Shown here one piece after another: positions 17,657-28,666 of a DNA stretch of 64,000 nt. The first letter of the stretch is position 1; each line of letters opens with the position of its first letter. The translations under genes were made by a program, and so were the position numbers. Under the pieces are notes generated by a model, which was given only the letters and a program-made list of their open reading frames with translations, was not told the DNA's origin and ran no database searches. This stretch comes from Saccharothrix longispora (GTDB lineage Bacteria > Actinomycetota > Actinomycetes > Mycobacteriales > Pseudonocardiaceae), in NCBI RefSeq assembly GCF_030852425.1, contig NZ_NSDM01000011.1:124001-188000 (forward strand), in the 5' to 3' direction.

Positions 17657-18416
17657 ATGGACGTGTCGCCCGCGCTGCTCTCCGACGATGGTGTGTTCGC
17701 CGCCATCGCGGAGGTCGAGGCATCACTGCGGGCGCTGCATGTGCGGCGGTTGCACCTGTTGGCCGAGGTGTTGCGGCGTGGGCTGGGCGCGGATGCGTAC
17801 CGGCGTCTCGTGCGCGCCGACTCACGGGAGGTGAAGCGGTGGACAGGGGCGAGGCGTTCGCCGACCTGGTCGCACTGGCTTCGCGGTCGGGCGACCTGCC
17901 CACCGAAGCCGGAGAACGGCCGCACATCAGCGTCACCATCGACCACGACACCCTCCGCCGGGGCGTCGGGCACGCGGTGCTCGACGGCGACCACCACCTC
18001 AGCGCCGCCCAAGCCCGCCGCATCGCCTGCGACGCCACAGTCCTCCCCGTCGTCCTCGGCGGGGCGTCCGAAGTACTCGACCCCGCCCGCGCCAAGCGGA
18101 CCGTGAGCACCGCCCAGCGCAGGGCACTGCACGCCCGCGACCGGGGCTGCGCCTTCCCCGACTGCCACCGACCACCCCAGTGGTGCGACGCCCACCACAT
18201 CCAACACCGGGCCGACGGCGGCACCACCGACCTGGACGACCTCGTCCTGCCCTGCCACACCCACCACACACTCATCCACCACACACACCGGCGAGTCGCG
18301 ACAAACGGCGGGACACCGACCTTCATCCCACCCCGACACACCCACCCCGCACAGAGGCACGCCAGAACCTGCTCCACCGACCACCCACACCTGCGTCGGC
18401 TCCGCTGGCCGCGTGA
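17657..18416 (+). pseudogene. DUF222/HNH endonuclease remnant
   Basis: The start MDVSPALLSDDGVFAAIAEV to about residue 60 resembles the beginning of DUF222 proteins. A jump to another frame near 17840 continues GEAFADLVALASRSGDLP. The HNH core follows (CAFPDCHRPPQWCDAHHIQH...DDLVLPCHTHH). A second frame change near 18345 gives the usual NLLHRP tail and a TGA at 18416. Intact members are about 400 residues, so an internal piece of perhaps 120-150 residues is missing. A TAGCCT box sits 6 bases before the ATG. Confidence 0.75.
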
Positions 18417-18426
18417 ACCGCACCGG

Positions 18427-19587
18427 TCAGCGGACCTGCCGGCCTTCGCGCCACACGGCGTGCGTGAGGGGCACTCCGGGGCGGTAGGCGAGGTGCGTCG
18501 CGGAAGGTGCTTCGAGCACGTGCACATCGGCCCGCGCGCCGACTCCCAGGTGTCCCACATCGCTGCGCCGCAACGCCTTGGCCCCGCCCAGCGTCGCCGC
18601 CGTGACCGCTTCCTCGACCGTCAGCCCCATCTGGAGCACGGCGGTGGCGACGTTGAACGCCATGGACGTCGTGTACGAACTACCGGGGTTGCAGTTGCTG
18701 GCCAACGCGATGGTCGCCCCGGCGTCGAGCAGCCGACGCCCCGGTGCCAGGGGTTGCCTTGTCGACAAATCGCACGCAGGCAGCAGGGTCGCGACCGTGC
18801 GCGACCGCGAGAGCGCTTCTACGTCCGCGGCCGACAGGTACGTGCAGTGGTCGACGCTGGCCGCCCCCAACTCCACGGCCAGCCTCACGCCGGGCCCCTC
18901 GCCCAACTGGTTGCCGTGCACCCGCAGACCGAGTCCTTTGGCCGCCGCCGCCTCCAGCACGGTCCGCGACTCGTCCTCGTCGAACGCACCGCGCTCGCAG
19001 AACACATCCGCCCACCGCGCGTACGGCACCACGGCATCGAGCATCACGCCCGCCACCAAGGACACATAGGCGTCTTTGTCGACGTCCGCGGGCACCAGGT
19101 GCGCACCGAGGAAGGTCACCTCGTCGACCACACCGGCCGCGATCCGGGCCGAGCGCACCTCGTCGGCGACGGTCAGGCCGTAGCCGGTCTTGGTCTCGAC
19201 GGTGGTGGTGCCTTGGTGGGCGGCTTCCGCGACGTGCTTGTGCAGGTTGGCGAGCAGGTCGTCGTCGGATGCCTCGCGGGTTGCCCCGACGGTCACCGCG
19301 ATCCCGCCGGCGGTGTACGCCTGGCCGGCCATGCGGGCCTCGAACTCGGCGGTGCGGTCACCGGCGAAGAGGAGGTGGGTGTGGCTGTCGACCCAACCGG
19401 GCAGCACCGCGCGGCCGGCCACGTCGATCCGCTCGTCGGCGGCGGGGGCGGAGGATGCCGGGCCGACCCACCGGACGTGCGAGTCGAAGACGATCGCCGC
19501 GTCGGTCAGGCGGCCGAGTCCGGGGTCGTTGGTGGTCAACTCCCCGATGCCGGTGATGAGGGTGCTGTGCACCGCCGGATCGCTCAC
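18427..19587 (-). CDS. hutI: imidazolonepropionase (catalytic Asp replaced)
   Basis: 386 residues of the amidohydrolase superfamily, normally converting imidazolonepropionate to formiminoglutamate in histidine breakdown. Metal and substrate motifs [22 protein letters not shown] and [10 protein letters not shown] are present. At the beta-8 position, where HutI proteins have Asp in (S/T)D-x-NPG, the sequence reads SNCNPGSS with Asn at 298. That change could impair catalysis. The GTG start overlaps the stop of the DUF397 gene by 4 bases, so translation is coupled to an XRE/DUF397 pair rather than directly to hutF. Confidence 0.9.
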   Translation of the reverse strand: MSDPAVHSTLITGIGELTTNDPGLGRLTDAAIVFDSHVRWVGPASSAPAADERIDVAGRAVLPGWVDSHTHLLFAGDRTAEFEARMAGQAYTAGGIAVTVGATREASDDDLLANLHKHVAEAAHQGTTTVETKTGYGLTVADEVRSARIAAGVVDEVTFLGAHLVPADVDKDAYVSLVAGVMLDAVVPYARWADVFCERGAFDEDESRTVLEAAAAKGLGLRVHGNQLGEGPGVRLAVELGAASVDHCTYLSAADVEALSRSRTVATLLPACDLSTRQPLAPGRRLLDAGATIALASNCNPGSSYTTSMAFNVATAVLQMGLTVEEAVTAATLGGAKALRRSDVGHLGVGARADVHVLEAPSATHLAYRPGVPLTHAVWREGRQVR

Positions 19588-19760
19588 CGCCGCACGAACC
19601 GCCGCCAGGCGGGCGCGGAGAACGACAACCGAGGACCGGGCGGGTTCTTGGAGTCCCGCACCGCCACCTGAGGGGACGGGAACGCCACCTCGACGCAGTT
19701 GTCGTTCCCACCGCTGCCGCTGCGACTGCTCTTCCGCCAGACCAGACCGGTCGTGTCCAC
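19584..19760 (-). CDS. DUF397 domain protein
   Basis: About 58 residues with the DUF397 pattern: [20 protein letters not shown], then [16 protein letters not shown] and a WRRFV end. DUF397 genes usually follow XRE/DUF5753 regulators in actinobacteria and are thought to act with them, in a toxin-antitoxin-like or morphogenetic pair (BldB/WhiJ-type). GTG 19760 has GAGAGGG 9 bases ahead. GTG 19778 would overlap the XRE stop. The stop overlaps the hutI start. Confidence 0.88.
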   Translation of the reverse strand: MDTTGLVWRKSSRSGSGGNDNCVEVAFPSPQVAVRDSKNPPGPRLSFSAPAWRRFVRR

Positions 19761-19774
19761 GGTGCGCCGCCCTC

Positions 19775-20605
19775 TCACTCGAATTCGGCATGGACCCGCT
19801 CGATCAAAGCGACCGACTCGGCCGGAGCCAGGGCGAGCCCGAGCAGGTTCTCGAACAACACCTTAGCCCGGTTCACCTGGTCGGGATCTTCGCTGTGCAG
19901 CGCCCCTGTCGCGTAGGAGACGTACAGCAGGGGCGGTTCCGCCGGGTCGGGGAAGTAGAGCAGCGTGAAGGGTCCGCGCTGCCCCGCATGAGCACCGATG
20001 GTCTGCGGCAGGACGCGGAGGTCGACCGTGTCGACTTCGGCGACCATCGTCAGGTACTCCAACTGCTCCCTCATGAGAGCACTGCTACCGATGCGCTGGC
20101 GCAATGCGGTTTCATCGACCAGGGCGGTCAGGTGGAGCGGGTCGTCCTCGGCGGTCAGGCGGCGCTGGCGCACCATCCTGACCTTCACGTGGGCCGCCAA
20201 CTCCGGCTTGCTCCAGCGCTGGCCGCTCTCGAGCACCGCGCGGGCGTAGTCCTCCGTCTGGAGGAGGCCGGGGACGTGGAGGAGGGTCAACTCCCGCACG
20301 GCCACCGCCTCCGTCTCTATGTCGACATAACCCATGTTCCGGAGGCCGTAGGTGGTCCACCAGCCCGGTGTCAGGGCGTCGCGGACCTGGTCGAGCAGGT
20401 CGGGGGCGTAGTGGTCGTAGACGTCCATCATGGTGCGCGCCAGGTGGACGTCGACCTTGGTCTCCCCCGCCTCGATCCGGTAGAGCGAGTTCCGGTGCTT
20501 GTCGAGGCGCGCGGCGGCGTCCTCGATGGTCATCCCGGCTTCCTCGCGCATCCGGCGCAAGCGGCGGGCCAACTTCCGGCGGCGGAACGACGGGCGCATC
20601 GGCAT
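19775..20605 (-). CDS. XRE-family regulator with DUF5753 (Scr1/WhiJ-like)
   Basis: 276 residues. The N-terminal helix-turn-helix reads [20 protein letters not shown] followed by [17 protein letters not shown]. The C-terminal DUF5753 domain contains [14 protein letters not shown], an RQRRLT segment, [13 protein letters not shown] and VRVLP-like [17 protein letters not shown] 20605 and ATG 20599 are alternative starts. This regulator and its DUF397 partner lie inside the hut operon, between hutF and hutI. In comparable clusters hutF and hutI are adjacent. Confidence 0.92.
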   Translation of the reverse strand: MPMRPSFRRRKLARRLRRMREEAGMTIEDAAARLDKHRNSLYRIEAGETKVDVHLARTMMDVYDHYAPDLLDQVRDALTPGWWTTYGLRNMGYVDIETEAVAVRELTLLHVPGLLQTEDYARAVLESGQRWSKPELAAHVKVRMVRQRRLTAEDDPLHLTALVDETALRQRIGSSALMREQLEYLTMVAEVDTVDLRVLPQTIGAHAGQRGPFTLLYFPDPAEPPLLYVSYATGALHSEDPDQVNRAKVLFENLLGLALAPAESVALIERVHAEFE

Positions 20606-20661
20606 GGCACATGATGGGCAGGCGGGGTCCCGGGAATGGGAATCCCGTTACCCGATCAGGT

Positions 20662-20703
20662 GAGCCCGGTCAGTCGAGCCCGGTCAGTCGAGCCCGGTCA
20701 GTC
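20662..20703. repeat. three tandem copies of a 14-bp unit at the hutF stop
   Basis: GAGCCCGGTCAGTC is repeated exactly three times (20662-20675, 20676-20689, 20690-20703). The last copy contains the hutF stop codon (TCA at 20698-20700). This is one edge of the inserted XRE/DUF397 segment. Confidence 0.9.
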
Positions 20704-21978
20704 GAGCAGTGACCGCAGCGCCTCGCCCAGCAACCTCGGCACGTCGCCCAACGCCTCGTGCACGCCGTCGCGCGCGACCACCCGACCTCCGACCACGACG
20801 ACCGACACGTCGGGCGCCGTCGCCGCCATCACGACCTGGCCCGGTGCCACGCCCGTCGTGCGCACGGAGTCCAGCCTGACCGACACCAGGTCGCACGGCG
20901 CGCCGACCACGATGCCGCCCGCTTCCGGCCACCCGATCGCGGCGTGGTTGGTCAGCGCCCCGACCAGCTCCGCCGGCGTGAACCGTCCTCTGTGGCCGGT
21001 GCGCAGGCGCTCACCGTGCTCCAGCGCGCGGGCTTCCGCCAGCAGGTCCACCACGGCGTGCTGGTCGCTGCCCAGGGACAGCGGTGAACCGGCGTCCGCC
21101 AGTTCGCGCGCCGGGCCGATGCCGTCGGCCAGGTCCGCCTCCGTCGAGGGGCAGAGGCAGACCCCCGAGGACGCTCCGCCCAGCAGGGCGATGTCCTCGG
21201 CCGTCAGGTGGGTGCCGTGGACGGCGGTGGTGCGCCCGGTGAGGGCACCGGCTTCGGCGAGCAGCCGGGTGGGCGTCAGGCCGTACGCGTCGAGGCACGC
21301 CCGGTTCTCGGCGGGTTGCTCCGACAGGTGGACGTGCAGCGGGCGGTCGGGGAAGGCGCCCGCGACCAGCTCCAGGGTGTCCCGGGGCACGGCGCGCACC
21401 GAGTGGATCGCGGCGCCGATCCTCGTGTTGTCGTCCCCGCGCAGCTCGGCGACCCGGTCGAGCCACGCGTCGCCGGTGCCGTCGGAGAACTTCTCCTGCA
21501 CGCCGCGCACGGGTTCGCCGATGCCTCCCGCCAGGTAGCAGGCGTCGAGCAGGGTGATGCGGATGCCGGCGTCGCGGGCGGCCTGGCGCAGCGCCTCGGC
21601 CATCTCGTTGCCGCCGTCGTGCAGGTAGTGGAACTCGCCGACGGCGGTCACGCCGGCCACCGCCATCTCCGCGTACACCGCGCGGGCCAGCCGCAGGTAC
21701 GAGTCGGGCGTCAACCGGTCGGCCAGCTCGTACATGGCGTCGCGCCACGTCCAGAACGTCCCGCCGCCGCCGTGCGTGCGCCCGCGCAGCGCCCGGTGGA
21801 AGGCGTGCGAGTGCGCGTTGGCGAACCCGGGCAGCACCAGGCCGTACAACCGCTCCACGCCGAGCGGGATGGTGTCCACGGTGGACACGGAGACGATCCG
21901 GCCGTGGTCGACGCGCACCAGGACGCGGGCGGCGACGCCGTCCGGCAGCCACGCCCGTTCGCACCAGTAGCTCTTCAC
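20698..21978 (-). CDS. hutF: formimidoylglutamate deiminase
   Basis: A 426-residue amidohydrolase that converts N-formimidoylglutamate to N-formylglutamate and ammonia. It shows HSHAFHRALRG (metal site), VGEFHYLHDG, HVHLSEQPAE, AVHGTHL and the intact beta-8 Asp in SLGSDQHAVVDL. The GTG start overlaps the M20 hydrolase stop by 4 bases. Its presence indicates the deiminase branch of histidine catabolism, which needs an N-formylglutamate hydrolase downstream. Confidence 0.93.
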   Translation of the reverse strand: MKSYWCERAWLPDGVAARVLVRVDHGRIVSVSTVDTIPLGVERLYGLVLPGFANAHSHAFHRALRGRTHGGGGTFWTWRDAMYELADRLTPDSYLRLARAVYAEMAVAGVTAVGEFHYLHDGGNEMAEALRQAARDAGIRITLLDACYLAGGIGEPVRGVQEKFSDGTGDAWLDRVAELRGDDNTRIGAAIHSVRAVPRDTLELVAGAFPDRPLHVHLSEQPAENRACLDAYGLTPTRLLAEAGALTGRTTAVHGTHLTAEDIALLGGASSGVCLCPSTEADLADGIGPARELADAGSPLSLGSDQHAVVDLLAEARALEHGERLRTGHRGRFTPAELVGALTNHAAIGWPEAGGIVVGAPCDLVSVRLDSVRTTGVAPGQVVMAATAPDVSVVVVGGRVVARDGVHEALGDVPRLLGEALRSLLD

Positions 21979-23167
21979 CGGGCGGTTCCCGCGGACGCCA
22001 GGTGCTCCAGGGTCGCGGCCAGCGCCGCCACGCCCGCCGCGCAGTCGTCCGCCTCGGCGAACTCGGCGGGCGCGTGGCTCACCCCCGTGGGGTTGCGCAC
22101 GAACAGCATCGCGGTGGGCACGTGCGCGGCGAGGATGCCCGCGTCGTGCCCGGCCCCGGTGGGCAGGGCGGGGGTGTCCTCACCGACGGCTCGTCGCACG
22201 TCGGCCATCAAAGCAGGGTCGAAGAGCACCGTGCCACCCCAGCTCTCCTCGGTGACCCGCACCTCGCACCCCTCGTCGGCGGCGGCCCGGCGGGCGGCGG
22301 AGGTGATCCGCTCGACCACCTCGCGGGTGCGCGGCTCGTCGTCGGCCCGCGCGTCGAGCCAGACGTCGACCGACGAGGCGATCACGTTCGTGCCGCCGGG
22401 GTTGGGCGCGATCCGCCCCACGGTCGCCCGCGCCCCGTCCCGGGCGGCCCGGCGCGCGGCCACCACCAGCTGCGCGGCCGGGAGCATCGGGTCCCGGCGG
22501 TCCTCCATCAGCGTCGCGCCGGCGTGGTTCCCCTCACCGGTGAACGTGTAGCGCCACCGGCCGTGCGCGAGGATCGACGACGCCAGGCCCACCGGCACGT
22601 CCAGGCCGCGGCCCTGCTCCACGTGCAGCTCCACGAACGCGCCCACGTGCGCCAGGGCGGGCTCGTCGCGTCCCATCCGCAGGGGGTCGAAGCCCGCCGC
22701 GTGCGCCGCCTCGCCGAACGTCACGCCGTCGGCGTCGGTCAGCCGGGCCGCCGCCTCGGGGGTGATCGCGCCGGTCATCAGCCGCGACCCGAGGCACGCC
22801 ACGCCGAAGCGCCCGCCCTCCTCCTCCACGAACACCACGATCGCCAGCGGCTTCGACGGCTCGAACCCGCGCGCCCGCAGCAGGTCCACCGCCTGCAACG
22901 CCGACACCACGCCCAGCGGGCCGTCGAACGCCCCACCGCCGGGCACCGAGTCCAGGTGGCTCCCGGTCACCACCGCGCCGGGTCCCGGCGCGCCCCACCA
23001 CGCCCACAGGTTCCCGTTGCGGTCCGGCCGCACGTCCAGCCCGCGCCGCCGCGCCTCCTCGGTGAACCACTCGCGCAGCTCCAGCTCGACCCGGTCGAAC
23101 CCGTGCCGCGAGTACCCGCCGCGCCGGAGGTCGCGGCCGACGTCGGCGAGGTCCGCGAGGTCCGTCA

Positions 23168-23168
<1 letters not shown>
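21975..23168 (-). CDS. M20-family amidohydrolase of the hut operon (allantoate amidohydrolase-like)
   Basis: 397 residues of the M20 dinuclear-metal amidase family. It shows GSHLDSVPGGGAFDGPLGV, the catalytic Glu pair in VFVEEEGGRFG, ELHVEQGRGLD and a lid-domain GEGNHAGAT. Homologues are annotated allantoate amidohydrolase or N-carbamoylase. Within hut operons of actinobacteria such a gene takes the place where HutG would be, so N-formylglutamate hydrolysis is the likely job. The ATG overlaps the hutU stop by one base and its own stop overlaps hutF. Confidence 0.9.
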
Positions 23169-24807
<1,639 letters not shown>

Positions 24808-24808
<1 letters not shown>

Positions 24809-26313
24809 CAGATCGCTCCATTCCGGATGAGTTCCTCGGCGGCGGCGATCTCCGGGGCGAGGTGGCGGTCCGGGCCGGGACCCGGGACGTGCTCGCGTAG
24901 CGTCGCGACGGCCGCCGCGGTGGCGGGTGCGGGCGTGAGCGGGTGGCGGAGGTCCAGCGCGCGGGCCGCGGTGATCAGCTCGATCGCGAGGACCCGGCGC
25001 AGGCCGGCCACGGACTGGCGGAGCTTGCGGGCGGCGGACCAGCCCATCGAGACGTGGTCCTCCTGCATGGCGCTGCTCGGGATCGAGTCCACCGACGCGG
25101 GCACCGCCAGCCGCTTCAGCTCGCTCACGATCGCGGCCTGCGTGTACTGGGCGATCATGTGGCCGGAGTCGACGCCCGGGTCGTGCGCCAGGAACGGCGG
25201 CAGCCCGTGCGAGCGGTTCACGTCGAGCATGCGGTCGGTGCGGCGCTCGGAGATGCTCGCCACGTCCGCCGTCGGGATGGCCAGGAAGTCCAGCACGTAC
25301 GCGAGCGGCGCGCCGTGGAAGTTGCCGTTGGACTCGACCCGGCCGTCGGCCAGCACCACCGGGTTGTCGATCGCCGAGGCCAGCTCGCGGTCGGCGACGA
25401 CCTCGGCGTAGGCGACCGTGTCGCGGGCCGCGCCGTGCACCTGCGGCGAGCAGCGCAGCGAGTAGGCGTCCTGGACGCGCGTGCAGTCCGGGCCGCGGTG
25501 GCTCTCCACGATCTCCGAGCCGCGCAGGAACTCGGCCATCCGGCGGGCCGAACGCCCCTGGCCGGGGTGCGGGCGCAGCGCGTGCAGCTCCTCCGCGAAC
25601 ACGCGGTCGGTGCCCAGCAGGGCCTCCACGCTCATCGCCGCGGTCAGGTCGGCGACGTCGAGCAGGTGGTGCAGGTCGTGGATCGCGAGCACCAGCATGC
25701 CGAGCATGCCGTCGGTGCCGTTGATCAGCGCCAGGCCCTCCTTCTCGGCCAGCCGCACCGGCTCGATCCCGGCCTTCGCGAGGGCGTCGGCGGCGGGCAG
25801 CAGCACGTCGTCGGCGTCGCGCACGTACCCCTCGCCGGTCAGCGCGAGCGCGGCGGCGGACAGCGGCGCCAGGTCGCCGGAGCAGCCCAGCGAGCCGTAC
25901 TCGTGCACCACGGGCGTGATGCCCGCGTTGAGCATCGCGGCCATCGCCTCGGCGGTCCGCGGGCGGACGCCGGTGTGCCCGGTGGTGAGGGTCTTCAGGC
26001 GCAGGAGGACGAGCGCGCGGACGACCTCGCGCTCCACCTCGGGGCCCGAGCCCGCCGCGTGCGACCGGACCAGGGACTGCTGGAGGGCGGCCCGGCGGTC
26101 CGGCGGGATGTGCCGGACGGCCAGCGCGCCGAACCCGGTGGACACGCCGTAGGTCGGCTGCTCCGCCGTGGCCAGGCGCTCGATGTGCGCGCGGGCGGCG
26201 GCGACCGCCTCGCGGGCCGACTCCGCGATCTCCACGCGCGCGCCACCGCGGGCGACGGCGTGGACGTCGTCGCGGGTCAGGGGCTTGGGACCCAGCTGCA
26301 CGGGTTGCTGCAT
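24808..26313 (-). CDS. hutH: histidine ammonia-lyase
   Basis: A 501-residue lyase converting histidine to urocanate, first gene of the hut operon. It shows YGVSTGFG near the N terminus, the MIO-forming loop [13 protein letters not shown] (C144-S145-G146 instead of the usual Ala-Ser-Gly), [28 protein letters not shown] and [16 protein letters not shown] 26313 is chosen. A HutR-like palindrome lies 56-69 bases upstream. Confidence 0.97.
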
Positions 26314-26368
26314 GAGCACATCCCACCCCGGCAGCCGGGTCCGCACGACCCGGGAACCCCCGATCGTG

Positions 26369-26382
26369 TCTGGTATCGCAGA
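26369..26382 (-). promoter_or_regulatory. putative HutR operator ahead of hutH
   Basis: The hutH-sense strand reads TCTGCGATACCAGA. This fits the TCTGwwATwCCAGA motif I recall for the IclR-type HutR of Corynebacterium at all positions except the two w bases. It is centred in the 73-bp gap upstream of hutH, and an IclR regulator gene lies 1.4 kb away. Confidence 0.6.
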
Positions 26383-26386
26383 CGGT

Positions 26387-27265
26387 CTAGCGGCCGAGCC
26401 AGTCCACGTCGGGGCGGTCCGTCCACGGTCAGCGCCTCGGCGACCCGCACCAGCTGCCCGGCGGTGGCGTGCTCGGGCCGCAGCGGCTCGGGCACGTCCG
26501 GGAGCTTCGGCTCGTGCGGCGCCACGGCGACCTGGACGCCGGGCGCGACCTGGTGGGTGAGCCGGCCGAAGCCGTCGCCGACGTAGAACGCCTCGCGCCC
26601 GTCCACGGTGGTCGGCACGCCGCCGGCGGGCGGGGTGTCGGACCGCGTGACGGTCACGGCGTAGCGGACGTCCGCGAAGTCGCTCGTGCCGCTGATCGCC
26701 CACTCCGCGGGGTTCGGCCCCTCCACGACCGCGTAGGGGTACTCGTCCAGCGAGAACGGGACGCGCATCGCGGTGGTGTCCGGCTGGACGGACTCGGCGA
26801 TGCGGCGCGCCTCGGCGCGGGCGTCGACGCCGGTGACGTTCTCCAGGCTGACGTTGAGCACCCGGCCCGGGGTGGCGTTCCAGTACAGGCTGTCGCCGAA
26901 CCAGGCCGCCGTCGCGCCGGCGACGGTCGTGCGGTCCTCGGGCTTCGCGTCCGCGACCTTCGGGCCGACGTCCCCGGAGATGGAGGTGAGGACGCCGAAA
27001 CGGACCACCGGCGCGCCCGGGTCGGTGGCGCCGGCGGAGTAGACGCGCGACTGGCCCCACGGGGCGATGACGCGCTGCCGCTCGGTGTAGCCGTCGAGCA
27101 TCACCCCGGGGCGGTACTCCAGGACCCTGGAGGGCACGTCCACCACCGGCAGCGGGGCGGGCGCGGAGGAGGTGCCCAGCCGGGCGGCGGGTGCCCGGCC
27201 GGCGGCGTGCGCTCGGCCCGGTGCTCCAGGGCGTCGGCGATCAGGTCTTCGGTGGTGTCGTTCAT
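26387..27265 (-). pseudogene. broken membrane-anchored partner of the ECF sigma factor
   Basis: ATG 27265 overlaps the sigma stop by 4 bases and begins MNDTTEDLIADALEHRAE, typical of proteins encoded after SigE-family sigma genes. After about 24 residues the homologous reading moves to another frame (APLPVVDVPSRVLEYRPGVM at about 27145) without any transmembrane segment. It then runs about 240 residues. Near 26410 it returns to the first frame to end DVDWLGR with a TAG at 26387-26389. Two shifts and a missing membrane helix imply a nonfunctional gene. Confidence 0.7.
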
Positions 27266-27741
27266 CGGGACTGCCTCACGCGTTCGTCGGCGCGCAGCAC
27301 TGCCGGCGCGCGGGAGATGTGACTGCGGACGGTGACCTGGGCGCACCCCGGGACGGCGGCGATCTCGGCGTCGTCGCAGCCCTCGTAGTAGCGCAGGACC
27401 ACGGCGGCCTTCTGCTTGCGCGGGAGCCGGTCGATGCGCTGGAGCATCGCCTCCCGCTCGTCGTGGTGGGCGGTGGGATCGGGTTCGGGCGGGTCCACGC
27501 CCGTCAGGGGCAGGTGCGCCCTCAGGCGGCGGCGCCAACCGGGGTACTCGTTGGTGACCATCCGCTTGAGGTACGCCCCCGGCGCGTCGACCGAGCCGAT
27601 GCGCGCCCACTTCTGCTGCGCCCGGAACAGGACCTCCTGGACGACGTCCTGCGCCAGGTGCGGGTCGCCGGTCAGCACGGTCGCGTAGCGCAGCAGCGGC
27701 GTGGCGTGCTCGGTGGCGAACTCCTCGAAGCCGGTGCTCAT
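27262..27741 (-). CDS. SigE-family ECF RNA polymerase sigma factor
   Basis: 159 residues. Region 2 shows LLRYATVLTGDPHLAQDVVQEVLFRAQQKW, and AYLKRMVTNEYPGWRRR follows. Region 4 shows LPRKQKAAVVLRYYEGCDDAEIA and the helix-turn-helix CAQVTVRSHISRAPAVLR. This is the short sigma-70 group common in actinomycetes. ATG 27741 is chosen over upstream in-frame starts. The downstream partner gene is broken, so any control it gave may be lost. Confidence 0.92.
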   Translation of the reverse strand: MSTGFEEFATEHATPLLRYATVLTGDPHLAQDVVQEVLFRAQQKWARIGSVDAPGAYLKRMVTNEYPGWRRRLRAHLPLTGVDPPEPDPTAHHDEREAMLQRIDRLPRKQKAAVVLRYYEGCDDAEIAAVPGCAQVTVRSHISRAPAVLRADERVRQSR

Positions 27742-27785
27742 ACCCGTCCAATGCGCCCCGGCGGCGTTGTGTTGAGAATGGGCCC

Positions 27786-28565
27786 GTGGGAGCCAGCAGC
27801 GACGTGCCGGCACTGCGGCGCGGGCTCGCGGTGCTGCGGCTGCTGGCCGGCAGACCGGGGCCGATGTCGGCCGCCGCCGTGGCGCGCGAGCTGGGGCTGC
27901 CCCGCTCCACGACCTACCACCTGCTCGCGGAGCTGGCCGCGGCCGGGTTCGCGACCCACTTCCCCGAGGAGCGGCGCTACGGGCTGGGCGTGGCCGCGTT
28001 CGAACTCGGGTCCGCCTACCTGCGGCACGACCCGCTGGAACGGCTCGCGCGGCCCCTGCTGCGGCGGCTCGTGGACCAGCTCGGGCGGACCGCGCACCTC
28101 GGCGTGCTGCACGGCGCGGAGTCGCTCTACGTGGTGCGCGAGCAGCCGCGGCAGCCGACGACGATCGTGTCGGACGTCGGCGTGCGGCTGCCCGCGCACC
28201 TGACCGCGTCCGGGCGGGCCCTGCTGGCGCACCTGCCGGCGGCGCAGGTGCGCGCCCTGTTCCCGGGGGTGTCGTCGTTCGTCGACCGGACCGGCCGGGG
28301 TCCCGCCGACCTGCCCGCCCTGCGCCGCCTGCTGGCCGCCGAGCGCCGGCGCGGCTGGGCCGTGGAGGACGGGTACGTGACGGCCGGGTTCGCGTCCGTC
28401 GCGGCCCCGGCGTTCGACCACGGCGGGCGGCCGATCGCGGCGGTCACCGTGACGTTCCGGCACGTGTGCGACACGGCCGACGGCGGCGAGTGCGGGCAGA
28501 CGTGGCCGGACCTGGCGGCGGAGGCGCGGCGCACGGCCGACGAGCTGACCGCGCGCCTGAGGTAG
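27786..28565 (+). CDS. IclR-family regulator, probable HutR
   Basis: 259 residues. The winged helix reads AAAVARELGLPRSTTYHLLAELAAAGF. The IclR ligand domain follows, with GSAYLRHD, LGVLHGAESLYV, LPAHLTASGRALLA and SVAAPAFDHGGRPIAAVTVT. The GTG at 27786 has GAGAAT 6 bases ahead, suggesting a leaderless transcript. It lies near hutH, and IclR-type HutR regulators are known in corynebacteria, so control of the hut operon is likely. Activation versus repression cannot be told. Confidence 0.88.
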   Translation: MGASSDVPALRRGLAVLRLLAGRPGPMSAAAVARELGLPRSTTYHLLAELAAAGFATHFPEERRYGLGVAAFELGSAYLRHDPLERLARPLLRRLVDQLGRTAHLGVLHGAESLYVVREQPRQPTTIVSDVGVRLPAHLTASGRALLAHLPAAQVRALFPGVSSFVDRTGRGPADLPALRRLLAAERRRGWAVEDGYVTAGFASVAAPAFDHGGRPIAAVTVTFRHVCDTADGGECGQTWPDLAAEARRTADELTARLR

Positions 28566-28666
28566 GCCGTAACGGCGGGGTGCCGCCGCCGGACCTCTCG
28601 GGCGACGGAAGAGGCACGCACATGGCCGGATTCGGATCACCCGACTCCGGAGCGCCGCACGAACCC

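Noticed and set aside
17563-19671. A 702-codon plus-strand frame through the HNH remnant and hutI
   Set aside because: Only the HNH part is real. The rest is the antisense of hutI.
19584-20605. XRE/DUF397 as a proven toxin-antitoxin module
   Set aside because: The families are often linked that way, but nothing in the sequence shows toxicity. It is described only as a regulator pair.
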